NCBI GenBank assembly: GCA_030429345.1
Contig: JAUIFJ010000028.1
Location: 1 to 45,191 of the forward strand
Source of the DNA: a bacterium
GTDB lineage: Bacteria; CAIWAD01
Direction of reading: 5' to 3'
DNA: 45,191 nt
Under the pieces are notes generated by a model that was not told the DNA's origin, searched no databases, and saw only the letters and a list, made by a program, of their open reading frames with translations. A program made the translations under genes and the position numbers. Each line of letters begins with the position of its first letter. The stretch's first letter is position 1. Positions 18,939 through 27,264 of the stretch are shown here, piece by piece.

Positions 18939-20396
18939 ATGATGCAGCTTCGACAGGAAGTTGTGATGCGCCAGGAGATGGTGCAGACACCCCAGCAGAT
19001 CCTGCGCAGCGAGCTCCTGCAGCTGCCGATGATGCTGCTGGAGGCGCGCCTGAAGCTGGAGGTGGAGGAGAACCCGGTGCTCGAATTCGACGAGTCCGGC
19101 CTGGACATGGAAGACGATACGCCCGAGGAGAAAGAGAAGAAGGACGGCGACGAGCCGGACTTCGAGGAAGCGGTCAGCGACGACGACAATTGGGACGAGC
19201 TGATCAACGAGGACACCCAGGAGTTCGGAGCGCGCCAGGCCTCGCAGAGCACACAGGAGCTGCTCGATATTCCCCGCCCCCAGATCCAGACCCTGCAGGA
19301 AGAACTCATCGAGCAGATGCAGATGGACAATCGCCTGAGCGCGGCGGACCAGCGCATCGGCTTCGAGCTGATCGGCAACCTGGAGGAATCCGGCTACCTG
19401 GGCGTCAGCACCGAATACGTCAGCATGATGCTCGAGGTGCCCGAAGAGGATGTGTTACGCGTGCTCAAGCGCATGCAGCGCTACGATCCGATCGGCATTG
19501 GATCACGGGACCTGCGCGAATGCCTGCTGGTGCAGCTCGAGGCCCTCAAGGAGGTGGGCGAGCACAATCCGCTGGCCTTCCGTATTGTGGACGAGCACTT
19601 CGAGAACTTCACCTCCAAGCGCTACGAGATCCTTGCCCGACGGCTGAGCGTCTCGCTGGATGAGATCAAGGAAGCCTTTCTCTACATCAGCCGGCTCAAT
19701 CCGCGGCCCGGCACCGGCGAACCGAAGGAAAAAGAGAACTACGTCATTCCCGACCTGATGGTCGAGAAGGTGGTCTCGGAGCTGGAAGACGGCAGCAAGG
19801 ACGAGGAATTCGTCGTCAGCCTGGTGGAGGGCAATATGCCCTCCGTGCGCATCAGCCGCACCTACGAGAACATGCTCCGCGCAGGCCGCAGCAAGGTGGA
19901 CAAGAACGTGCGCGACTTCATCGTGCGCAAGGTCGAGAGCGCCCGCTGGTTCATCAACGCGATCCAGCAGCGCCGTGAGACCATGCTCAAGGTGATGCGT
20001 TCGATCGTCAAGCTGCAGCTGGATTTCTTCATGTACGGCCGCGATTCCATTCGCCCGATGATCCTGCGCGACGTGGCCGAGGACATCGAGATGGACATCT
20101 CGACGATCAGCCGTGTGACAAACCGCAAGTACGTCCAGACCGAATGGGGGGTCTTCGAGCTGAAGTACTTCTTCAGCGAGGGCATGACCACCGACTCCGG
20201 CGAGGACGTCTCGACCAAGATCATCAAGAACAAGCTGAGCGCCATTGTCGGGGCGGAGGACAAGCACAAGCCCCTGAGCGACCAGAAGATCGCCGAGATG
20301 CTCGCCGAGCAGGGCTACAAGGTCGCCCGCCGCACGGTGCAGAAGTACCGGGAACAGTTGAATATCCCGGTCAAGCGCCTCCGCAGGGAGATTTGA
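18939..20396 (+). CDS. rpoN: RNA polymerase sigma-54 factor
   Basis: This is a 485-residue sigma factor. Region I (1-60) is Gln/Leu-rich for activator contact (LRQEVVMRQEMVQTPQQIL), followed by an acidic region II (about 60-115) and the core-binding region (about 130-300, ESGYLGVS and YDPIGIGSRDLRECLLVQL). The DNA-binding C terminus has DISTISRVTNRKYVQTEWG and the RpoN box ARRTVQKYRE (463-472). It follows lptB by 39 bases, a neighbour pair common in Gram-negative genomes. I found no correctly spaced sigma-54 promoter in the window. Confidence 0.97.
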   Translation: MMQLRQEVVMRQEMVQTPQQILRSELLQLPMMLLEARLKLEVEENPVLEFDESGLDMEDDTPEEKEKKDGDEPDFEEAVSDDDNWDELINEDTQEFGARQASQSTQELLDIPRPQIQTLQEELIEQMQMDNRLSAADQRIGFELIGNLEESGYLGVSTEYVSMMLEVPEEDVLRVLKRMQRYDPIGIGSRDLRECLLVQLEALKEVGEHNPLAFRIVDEHFENFTSKRYEILARRLSVSLDEIKEAFLYISRLNPRPGTGEPKEKENYVIPDLMVEKVVSELEDGSKDEEFVVSLVEGNMPSVRISRTYENMLRAGRSKVDKNVRDFIVRKVESARWFINAIQQRRETMLKVMRSIVKLQLDFFMYGRDSIRPMILRDVAEDIEMDISTISRVTNRKYVQTEWGVFELKYFFSEGMTTDSGEDVSTKIIKNKLSAIVGAEDKHKPLSDQKIAEMLAEQGYKVARRTVQKYREQLNIPVKRLRREI

Positions 20397-20414
20397 TCCC
20401 CTGCCAACCCGCAG

Positions 20415-20487
20415 GGGCGGCCTGCGGCCGCCCTCTTCCGATCATTCCGAACTGCTCCATGTGATCCAGGGCGGCCGCAGGCCGCCC
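20415..20487. repeat. Pair of inverted REP-like palindromes after rpoN
   Basis: GGGCGGCCTGCGGCCGCCC (20415-20433) and GGGCGGCCGCAGGCCGCCC (20469-20487) are exact reverse complements of each other, and each is itself a near-perfect hairpin. Two REP units in opposite orientation separated by about 35 bases is the layout of a BIME-type element. They lie between the rpoN stop and the shared terminator. Confidence 0.8.
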
Positions 20488-20530
20488 ATACAGGGTTGCC
20501 GGGCGCGACGAGAGGCTGCAATGAGAGAGA

Positions 20531-20562
20531 AAAGGGGCGGATCCCAAGGATCCGCCCCTTTT
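20531..20562. terminator. Bidirectional rho-independent terminator
   Basis: AAAGGGGCGGATCC, loop CAA, GGATCCGCCCCTTTT form a 14-pair stem with flanking A and T tracts. It ends both the rpoN transcript (plus) and the porin gene (minus). Confidence 0.92.
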
Positions 20563-20582
20563 GTGTTGCAAATGCTTCGCGA

Positions 20583-21800
20583 CTAGTTCTTGAAGCCGGC
20601 GATGAACTGCAGGTACATCCAGTTCATGCCGTCATTGGGATCACCGGCGAAGTGATCGTCGGCCATGAACATGCTGTAGCCGGCGTTGACCGTGAAGTTG
20701 TCGAACTTCTTCGACAGGGTCAGGTCGATCTCGTTGCCGATGGCCGTGTCCATGCCGCTGGCGCCATTGAACTCTTCGACGGAACTGAACATGTGGAAGT
20801 CCAGCTTGTAGTCGATGAAGTCGGCCACGTTGCCCCAGACATTCAGCTCGATGTCGTTGAGGCCATTGGGGCCGCCGTTCAGGAAGAAGTCCATGTAGCC
20901 GTTGAACTTGTGACCGGTGTGGTACAGGTTCTGCCAGCCCATCTCGGTGGCGTCGGTGCTGCCGCTCTGGGTCTCGTAGCCGAAGCCGATCTTCTTGACG
21001 ATGCCGTCGCCCAGCTTGTAGCTGCCATCGAAATCGATCAGCATGCCGGCATAATCGACATCCGCAGCACCCTGCTCGTTGGTGCCCATCTGCATCGCGA
21101 AGTTGAAGTTCACGCCCAGGGCGCCGTCCATGTACTCTTCGCCCTTGTTGTCGTAGTGCACACCCAGGGTGCTGCGCACATTGGCCTTTTCGGCGGCGTC
21201 CTCGCCGAAGTCATCGTTGTTGTAGAACACGTCGATGCGCTTGCCGAAAAGGTTGTTGAAGTACAGGCCCCAGGCTGTGCGATCCATGTTCGCCGCCATG
21301 TTCTCGACGACCTTCAGGCCATAGAACTGCACCATGGTGAAGGGCAGCGTGTAGCCGGCGACCCAGCCCTCGAAGGAGCGGCCCGTGTTGCTCCAGCCCA
21401 CGTTGCCGAAGAACCGGTGATCGGCCTTGGGCATCTCGAAACGACCGGCGGTCAGATTCAGGCCGGGGATCACGCGGCAGTCCCAGCTGAAATAGGCCTG
21501 GTGTACGTCCATGCCTTCGGGATCCTCGAGGGCGCCGGCAACGGGCATGCCCGTGATGCGGCTGTCCTGGGCCTGGATGTACATGGTCAGCCCGTCGGTG
21601 GGCATGGCGGTGAAGCCGAGACGGGTCCGCAGGTAGGACACGCCGAAGGCGTCCACGTCGCTGTCGAAGGAACCATTGGTAAACTCGCTGCGGTAGCGCA
21701 CCTGGGCGTCCAGTTTCACGTCCGTGGCGAGGGCCTGGCTCACAATACCGGTCGCGAGACCGAGGGCCAGGGTCGAAAAAATCAGCTTGTTCTTCTGCAT
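20583..21800 (-). CDS. Outer-membrane porin-like beta-barrel protein
   Basis: This 405-residue protein has a clear signal peptide (MQKNKLIFSTLALGLATGIV, cleaved after about residue 25). Barrel strands alternate aromatic and polar residues, and the protein ends WMYLQFIAGFKN. The start VKLDAQVRYRSEFTNGSFDS and LRTRLGFTAMPTDGLTMYIQ resemble the alginate-export/carbohydrate porin group. The composition, poor in Arg and rich in Asn, Gly and Asp, differs from neighbours and fits an abundant envelope protein. GGAGGAG precedes the ATG, consistent with high expression. Substrate unknown. Confidence 0.82.
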   Translation of the reverse strand: MQKNKLIFSTLALGLATGIVSQALATDVKLDAQVRYRSEFTNGSFDSDVDAFGVSYLRTRLGFTAMPTDGLTMYIQAQDSRITGMPVAGALEDPEGMDVHQAYFSWDCRVIPGLNLTAGRFEMPKADHRFFGNVGWSNTGRSFEGWVAGYTLPFTMVQFYGLKVVENMAANMDRTAWGLYFNNLFGKRIDVFYNNDDFGEDAAEKANVRSTLGVHYDNKGEEYMDGALGVNFNFAMQMGTNEQGAADVDYAGMLIDFDGSYKLGDGIVKKIGFGYETQSGSTDATEMGWQNLYHTGHKFNGYMDFFLNGGPNGLNDIELNVWGNVADFIDYKLDFHMFSSVEEFNGASGMDTAIGNEIDLTLSKKFDNFTVNAGYSMFMADDHFAGDPNDGMNWMYLQFIAGFKN

Positions 21801-22152
21801 GTACTCCTCCTGGAAAAGGCTTTCGAACATGGAAGGAGTCGCGCCGATTGTCGTGTGACCCGCCGGGGCACTGCCGTCACGACCTCTCCCGCTGTCGTAC
21901 AAATCTAATGCATTCATAGAGCAATCCCAACTTGCCACACAGGACCCGTGTCGTGCTCCGAATGCTTCCGTACAGCTTAGGCCGTCGCCGGTCTCGTTGG
22001 CTTGATCTGGATCAATGGGATTGAAAAAGGGGATCGAATCGGTTCCGGATTACAGAATCGTCAGACGCAGTGTTCGTGTACATAAATTGAACACTTTAGA
22101 GCCCTCCCGGCGAGCTTGTACTCGCTCGGGAAGGAGTCCGGCGGATCCGGAC
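21801..22152. other. 352-base gap upstream of the porin gene
   Basis: No gene is supported here. On the minus strand it must hold the porin promoter and a long 5' leader. A-T-richer DNA near 21890-21925 is the likely promoter area, but no good -35/-10 pair was found. Near the end of the aldo/keto-reductase-like gene two hairpins occur: GTCCGG/CCGGAC (about 22137-22153) and CCCGGCGAG/CTCGCTCGGG with one bulged base (about 22108-22132). Neither has a T tract. Confidence 0.6.
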
Positions 22153-23244
22153 TTAGCTGAAGAGGGCGCGCCAGGCATCTTCCGTGAGGCAGGGAAGCGC
22201 CTCGAGGGCCAGGTTGTCGCGAATGTGCTCGCGGGTCTTCATGCCGACGAGCACGCAGCCCACTCCCGGTGTGCTGCGGGCGAACTGCAGGGCCCTGGCG
22301 GCATCGCTCTCGCAGCCGGGCATGGCCTCGGCGAGGTATGCCGGCAGGTCTTCGCAGAGCTGGCCCTGCCCCAGGCTGAGGCTGCCCATGAAGAACAGCT
22401 CCCGTTCCAGGATCTGCTGCTGCAGGCTGGGGCGTCCGGAAGGACTCTCGTTCAGAAAGGCCAGCTGGGCCAGGCTGTAGGGCGCCTGGATCACTTTGCA
22501 GCGCGTGCCGCCCCCGCCGGCCTGCCGGGCCAGGTCCAGCAGCCGATCCAGCTGCAGGCTCGCTTCCTGCTCGCCCTGCGGGTAGAATCCGTCCAGGCTG
22601 GCGAGCCCCCAGCAGCGGGCGTGGCCCTCCTCGCAAAGCTCTTCCAGGGCGGCAAATGCTTGCAGGAGAAGGGCTTCGCCCCGTTCGCGGCCCTCGGCTC
22701 TCAGGGCAAGTTCCGGCGCGTCCAGCAGGAGGATGTCAAAGGAGTCCAGCCGGCTCAGCTTGCGCGCCAGGGCCAGCTGCTGGCGGATCCAGTCCGGATG
22801 ACAGGACCAGCCCTGTGCGACGAAATCAGCCTCGGCCAGCCCGGATTCCGGCAGGATCCGCTTCTGGAAGAAATCGTCCGGATCCTCTTCCTTGCGGTCC
22901 AGCGACACGAAGCCCATGTGGGTGGTAATGACCAGGTTTTCCCGCGCTGCCGACGCGCGGGCCAGGGCCCGCGGCAGGGCTTTGCCCAGGGCCGTCTGGC
23001 TGCGCCGGTGGCGGTAGGCGGGGGAAGTGTCGAAGAGATTGCAGCCGCCGGCCAGGATCTCGGGAACCGCGCTTTCGATCTTCAGGTCGACGATGTTCTT
23101 GACTTCGCCGGAATTGCCGCCCCAGCCGATGGTCGGCAGGCGCAGGTCCTCCAGCAGCGGGCGGCGTCCTTCCCCCCGAGGGGCGGGGGCTTTCTCGAAC
23201 CAGCGGCGTGTGGCCTCGGGACTGGCCTGGCCGGGGATGCTCAT
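22153..23244 (-). CDS. Aldo/keto reductase-like protein lacking catalytic Lys and His
   Basis: This 363-residue protein has the aldo/keto reductase barrel order. GWGGNSG near the N terminus is followed by NLFDTSPAYRHRRSQTALGK with Asp72 and Tyr77 in place, then ITTHMGF where the usual Lys is His109, and DILLLDAPE where the usual His is Asp175. The C terminus has GVGCVLVGMKTREHIRDNL, the family's cofactor-binding end. It belongs near the subgroup with a FF-x-x-x-ILPESGL insert after strand 4. Two of four catalytic residues are changed, so reductase activity is doubtful. AAAAGGAG supports the ATG. Divergent from the M20 peptidase gene. Confidence 0.82.
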   Translation of the reverse strand: MSIPGQASPEATRRWFEKAPAPRGEGRRPLLEDLRLPTIGWGGNSGEVKNIVDLKIESAVPEILAGGCNLFDTSPAYRHRRSQTALGKALPRALARASAARENLVITTHMGFVSLDRKEEDPDDFFQKRILPESGLAEADFVAQGWSCHPDWIRQQLALARKLSRLDSFDILLLDAPELALRAEGRERGEALLLQAFAALEELCEEGHARCWGLASLDGFYPQGEQEASLQLDRLLDLARQAGGGGTRCKVIQAPYSLAQLAFLNESPSGRPSLQQQILERELFFMGSLSLGQGQLCEDLPAYLAEAMPGCESDAARALQFARSTPGVGCVLVGMKTREHIRDNLALEALPCLTEDAWRALFS

Positions 23245-23381
23245 CGACAACTCCTTTTCACTTGGCGGCCAAGCTATCAAAGCCTGTCCAGCCGCGGCGA
23301 GGCTTGGTGCCCATCAGGCCATGCAGTACCTTTGGCGGATCGTCCGGACACGCCGGACGGCCAAGCTACAGGACTTCCCCC

Positions 23382-24758
23382 ATGGACCAGATCCTGGCGC
23401 AGATCCGCGCCTCCCGCGAACGCTACCAGAAGGAACTGATCGACTTCCTGCGCATTCCCTCGATCTCCACCACGCCCGAGAACGCCGGCGATGTGCGCGC
23501 CTGTGCCGAGCACCTGCGCGAGCGCTGCGCAGAGGCAGGACTCGACAACTGCGTGATCCACGAGACCGCTCGTCATCCGATCGTGACCGCCGAATGGCGC
23601 AAGGCGCCCGGGGCTCCGACGGTGCTTGTATACGGACATTACGACGTCCAGCCCGTCGACCCCCTGGACCTGTGGGACAGCCCTCCCTTTGAGCCGGTAA
23701 TTCGAGGCAACAAGCTGGTGGCGCGCGGCAGCGCCGACGACAAGGGGCAGCTCTATATCCATGTCAAGGCCGTCGAGGCCATGCTCAAGGAAAAAGGCAC
23801 CCTGCCGGTCAACCTGGTCTTCCTCTTCGAGGGCGAGGAGGAAATCGGCAGCCCCAACCTGGAACCCTTCATCCGCGAGCACAAGGAGCTGCTCAAGGCG
23901 GATGTGGCCCTGATCTCGGACACGGCCATGTTCGGGGAGAACCTGCCTTCCATCTGTACCTCTCTCAAAGGTCTCACCTACATGGAGCTGCGCCTGAAGG
24001 GCCCCAACCGGGACCTGCACTCGGGCGAGTTCGGCGGCCCGGTGCGCAATCCGGCCAATGTGATCTGCGAGTTGATGGCCAGCCTGTGGGACAAGGAGGG
24101 ACGCGTCGCCGTCGAGGGCTTCTACGACAAGGTCGTGGAGCTGAGCGCCGCCGACCGCGAGGACATCGCCCGCTTGCCTTTCGACGAGGCGGCCTACAAG
24201 AAGGATCTGGAAGTCGACGGCCTGCGTCCCGAAAAAGGCTACACGACCATGGAACACCTGGGCTCGCGGCCGACCATCGATGTCAACGGCATCTGGGGCG
24301 GCTACCAGGACGAGGGTGCCAAGACGGTGCTGCCTTCCCTGGCCGGCGCCAAATTCAGTTTCCGCCTGGTGGCGGGGCAGCGGCATGCGGAGATCCGCGC
24401 CCTCGTGGAGAAGCACCTGAAGGACCGTATACCGGCGGGCATCGAGGCCGAGTTCATCGAGCATCACGGTGGCGAACCGGCCATGGCGCCCATTGATCAT
24501 CCGGCCGTGCAGTGCGGCGCCGAGTCCATGGAGAAGGTCTTCGGCAGGAAGCCCTTCTTCCAGCGCGAAGGCGGCTCGATCCCGATCGTCGGCACCTTCG
24601 ACACGCTGCTGGGCATCAAGACCGTGCTGCTCGGATTCAGCCTGCCCGATTGCCGCATCCACAGCCCCAACGAGAACATGGACCTGCCCAATTTCCACCG
24701 CGGCATCGAGACCATCGCCTGGTTCCACCAGCTGCTTCCCAGGTACCTGGCCCGATGA
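23382..24758 (+). CDS. M20 family metallopeptidase (dipeptidase)
   Basis: This 458-residue di-zinc peptidase resembles the CNDP/PepV-like dipeptidase group. Metal and catalytic residues are intact: GHYDVQP (His86, Asp88), SADDKGQ (Asp119), EGEEEIGS (150-157) and LISDTAM, and a late His in RIHSPNENMDL. A dimerisation lid domain lies in the middle (about 190-340). No signal peptide, so probably cytosolic. Its stop overlaps the start of the exporter adaptor gene (ATGA), which couples a peptidase to an export system. Confidence 0.93.
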   Translation: MDQILAQIRASRERYQKELIDFLRIPSISTTPENAGDVRACAEHLRERCAEAGLDNCVIHETARHPIVTAEWRKAPGAPTVLVYGHYDVQPVDPLDLWDSPPFEPVIRGNKLVARGSADDKGQLYIHVKAVEAMLKEKGTLPVNLVFLFEGEEEIGSPNLEPFIREHKELLKADVALISDTAMFGENLPSICTSLKGLTYMELRLKGPNRDLHSGEFGGPVRNPANVICELMASLWDKEGRVAVEGFYDKVVELSAADREDIARLPFDEAAYKKDLEVDGLRPEKGYTTMEHLGSRPTIDVNGIWGGYQDEGAKTVLPSLAGAKFSFRLVAGQRHAEIRALVEKHLKDRIPAGIEAEFIEHHGGEPAMAPIDHPAVQCGAESMEKVFGRKPFFQREGGSIPIVGTFDTLLGIKTVLLGFSLPDCRIHSPNENMDLPNFHRGIETIAWFHQLLPRYLAR

Positions 24759-25948
24759 TCCGCTGTCTCACACCCGTCCTGCTCTTCCTGCTGGCCTGCG
24801 GGGGCGAGGGGCCGCCTTCCCTCGAGGTCGAGCGCGGCCTGTTCCAGGTCCGCCTGCACGAGGCGGCGACGGTCAGCGCCGTCAACTCGACGACCGTGTC
24901 CGCGCCGCGGCTGCGCACACAGCTCCAGGTGCAGTGGCTGATCGAGGAGGGCACACAGGTCGAGAAGGGTGACACGCTGCTGATCTTCGACCGCACGGAA
25001 TTGCAGAAGGACATCGACGACCGGCTGAACGAGCTGGAGATCGCCCAGGCCTCGTACAACAAGAACAGCGCGCGTCTCGAAGCCGAACTGCGCAGCCTGC
25101 GCAGCAACCTGGTCGCCGACTCGACGAGCTACCTGCTGAGCCAGCTGCGCCGGGAACGCACGAAGTACGAGAGCGAGATCGTGAGACAGGAGGCCGAGCT
25201 GCAGTTCGCCCAGGCGACCCTGTCCTACGAGAAGTCCCGCGCCAACTACGAGGCCCAGGTCGGCATCAACCGCGAGGAGCTGCGCGAGCTCGAACTGAAA
25301 ATCGAGAACGCGCGCGAGAACCTCGCCAAGAGCCGCCGCGAGTACGACCAGCTGGTGCTGATCGCTCCCGACAGGGGGATGGTGGTTTTCCTGCAGGTCT
25401 GGCTGGGCGGCGAGCCGCGCAAGGTCAAGGTCGGGGATACTCCCTGGCGCGGCGCCTCGCTGATCGAGCTGCCCGACTTCAACCGCATGATGGTCAAGAT
25501 GGAAATCAACGAGGTCGACCTGAACCTGGTCAGCCTGGAGGATTCCGTCGACGTGGTGCTCGACGCCTGGCCCGATCGCCATTTTCCCGGCCGTGTGACG
25601 GACATCGGAGTGCTGGCCCGCGAATCGGAGAACGGCGGCGCGGCGCGGGTCTTCGACCTGACCGCCGAGCTCGTCGACCGGGACCCGGTGCTCAAGCCGG
25701 GCATGAACGCCCGCGCGACGCTCTTCGGCCGGCGCATCGAGGACTGCATCTCCCTGCCCGTGGAAGCGGTGCACCGCGACGAGGACCAGTGGTACGTCTG
25801 GCTGCTGGAGGGCAGTGCCTTCGAACGCGTCGACGTGGAAGTCGGTCCGACCGACGGAGACCGCATCGTCATCGAGATGGGCCTGCAGGAGGGCCGGAAC
25901 CTGAGCCTGGTCTCCCGCGAGGAATGGGCCGGGCGCGAGGGCTCCTGA
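24755..25948 (+). CDS. Periplasmic adaptor (HlyD/MacA-like) lipoprotein of a tripartite exporter
   Basis: This 397-residue membrane-fusion protein has a signal segment ending FLLAC with lipidation Cys15. A lipoyl-like half motif (VQWLIEEGTQVEKGDTLLIF, about 58-80) is followed by a long coiled-coil hairpin (about 85-205, rich in E, R, L and A), the second lipoyl half (LIAPDRGMVVF), a beta-barrel domain and a C-terminal proximal domain. It should link the inner-membrane permease to the TolC-like channel encoded next. Confidence 0.9.
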   Translation: MIRCLTPVLLFLLACGGEGPPSLEVERGLFQVRLHEAATVSAVNSTTVSAPRLRTQLQVQWLIEEGTQVEKGDTLLIFDRTELQKDIDDRLNELEIAQASYNKNSARLEAELRSLRSNLVADSTSYLLSQLRRERTKYESEIVRQEAELQFAQATLSYEKSRANYEAQVGINREELRELELKIENARENLAKSRREYDQLVLIAPDRGMVVFLQVWLGGEPRKVKVGDTPWRGASLIELPDFNRMMVKMEINEVDLNLVSLEDSVDVVLDAWPDRHFPGRVTDIGVLARESENGGAARVFDLTAELVDRDPVLKPGMNARATLFGRRIEDCISLPVEAVHRDEDQWYVWLLEGSAFERVDVEVGPTDGDRIVIEMGLQEGRNLSLVSREEWAGREGS

Positions 25949-25952
25949 GTCC

Positions 25953-27200
25953 ATGAGTTGGATGAGCGCCAGCGCGACCCGCGAGGCCCTGCGCATCAGC
26001 ACTTCCGCGCTGCTGTCGCACAAACTGCGCAGCCTGCTGACGATGCTCGGCGTGATCTTCGGCGTCGCCGCCGTGATCTCCATGCTCTCGATCGGCGAAG
26101 GGGCGCGGCGCGAGGCCCTGCGCAACATCCAGCAGCTGGGGGCGCGCAACATCCTCGTCGACCAGCTGCCGGCGGAGGAGATCCCCGACGAGGATCGCGA
26201 ACTGGGAAGTCCCGGGCTGGGCCTGAGAGACATGCGCGCCATTCGGGGCATGCTGCCCGGCGCGCGCCTCAGCCCGGTGCTGCGCAGCGACGCCGTGCTG
26301 CAGGCCGGCCGGGTCGTGGCGCACGCGGAGATCCAGGGCGTGCAGGAGGATTTCGCCGAGCTTTTTCCCGGGCTGCTCGTGGAAGGCCGCTGGCTGAGCG
26401 CCGCCGACAACCGCGGCCGCAGCCGTGTCTGCGTGCTGGGCAGCGAGATCAGCCGCGAACTCTTCGGCTGGTCGGACCCGCGCGGACGGCTGCTCAAGAT
26501 CGACGGACAGTGGTATACGGTGGTCGGGCGCGTAGTGCCGCGCGATTTCAGCGACAAAGGGCGCAAGGAGCTGGAGCTGCGCGACCTCAATCGCGATGTC
26601 TACATTCCCTTCGAGACCCTGCGCGGCCGACACCTGGAGGAAGGGCACCCGAACCGCATCGACCGCCTGGTGATCCAGGTGCAGGAGGTCGCCGCCGTCG
26701 CCGGTGCCGAGGAGCGCCTGCGCCTCGTGCTCGAACGCCGCCACCAGGGAGCCCGTGATACGCGTGTCACCGTCCCATGGGAGCTGATCCGCCAGAGCCA
26801 GGCCACCCAGCGCATGTTCAACCTGGTGATGGGGGCCATCGCCTCGATCTCGCTGATCGTCGGCGGCATCGGCATCATGAACATCATGCTCAGCAGCGTG
26901 CTCGAGCGCACGCGGGAAATCGGCATCCGCCGCAGCGTCGGCGCCACGGCGGCCCACGTGATGCAGCAGTTCATCATCGAGGCGGTCCTGCTTTCCGTCG
27001 GCGGCGGCCTGGCCGGCGTGGCCCTGGGCCTGGCCCTTAGCATGTCCATCGACCTGCTGGCCGACTGGCAGACGCACGTCACCCTGTGGTCGGTGGCCCT
27101 CTCCTTCCTGGTCAGCGCAGGCACGGGCCTGGTCTTCGGCATCTACCCCGCGCGTCGCGCCGCGGCGCTGGATCCCATCGAGGCGCTGCGCCATGAATAG
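25953..27200 (+). CDS. MacB-type ABC transporter permease
   Basis: This 415-residue permease has TM1 near residues 25-48 (SLLTMLGVIFGVAAVISMLS), a large periplasmic domain (about 50-280), then three C-terminal membrane segments (about 290-410) including ISLIVGGIGIMNIMLSSVLE, TREIGIRRSVGAT and FGIYPARRAAALDPIEALRHE, all standard for the MacB/FtsX family. It has no ATPase domain. No ATPase gene is adjacent, so the partner must be encoded elsewhere. An alternative start is ATG 25962. Its stop lies just inside the TolC-like ORF. Confidence 0.92.
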   Translation: MSWMSASATREALRISTSALLSHKLRSLLTMLGVIFGVAAVISMLSIGEGARREALRNIQQLGARNILVDQLPAEEIPDEDRELGSPGLGLRDMRAIRGMLPGARLSPVLRSDAVLQAGRVVAHAEIQGVQEDFAELFPGLLVEGRWLSAADNRGRSRVCVLGSEISRELFGWSDPRGRLLKIDGQWYTVVGRVVPRDFSDKGRKELELRDLNRDVYIPFETLRGRHLEEGHPNRIDRLVIQVQEVAAVAGAEERLRLVLERRHQGARDTRVTVPWELIRQSQATQRMFNLVMGAIASISLIVGGIGIMNIMLSSVLERTREIGIRRSVGATAAHVMQQFIIEAVLLSVGGGLAGVALGLALSMSIDLLADWQTHVTLWSVALSFLVSAGTGLVFGIYPARRAAALDPIEALRHE

Positions 27201-27227
27201 GGCCCTGGACATGCATTCCCGAACGAG

Positions 27228-27260
27228 TTCTCGCGCGGAGACGCGGAGACACGGAGAAGA
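27228..27260 (+). repeat. Dispersed repeat (CGGAGACGCGGAGACACGG type)
   Basis: TCTCGCGCGGAGACGCGGAG followed by ACACGGAGAAGA is a copy of a dispersed intergenic sequence class found across many bacteria. An inverted, diverged copy (aligning along its length) is at 43289-43318. Here it sits between the permease stop and the TolC-like signal peptide and extends the open frame with the peptide RAETRRHGEE. Confidence 0.65.
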
Positions 27261-27264
27261 GGGT

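Noticed and set aside
20496-21908. 470-codon plus-strand frame
   Set aside because: Antisense shadow of the porin gene, with no recognisable domain.
21915-21945. Sigma-54 promoter for the porin gene (TGGCAA ... TTGC on minus)
   Set aside because: The spacing is two bases too long.
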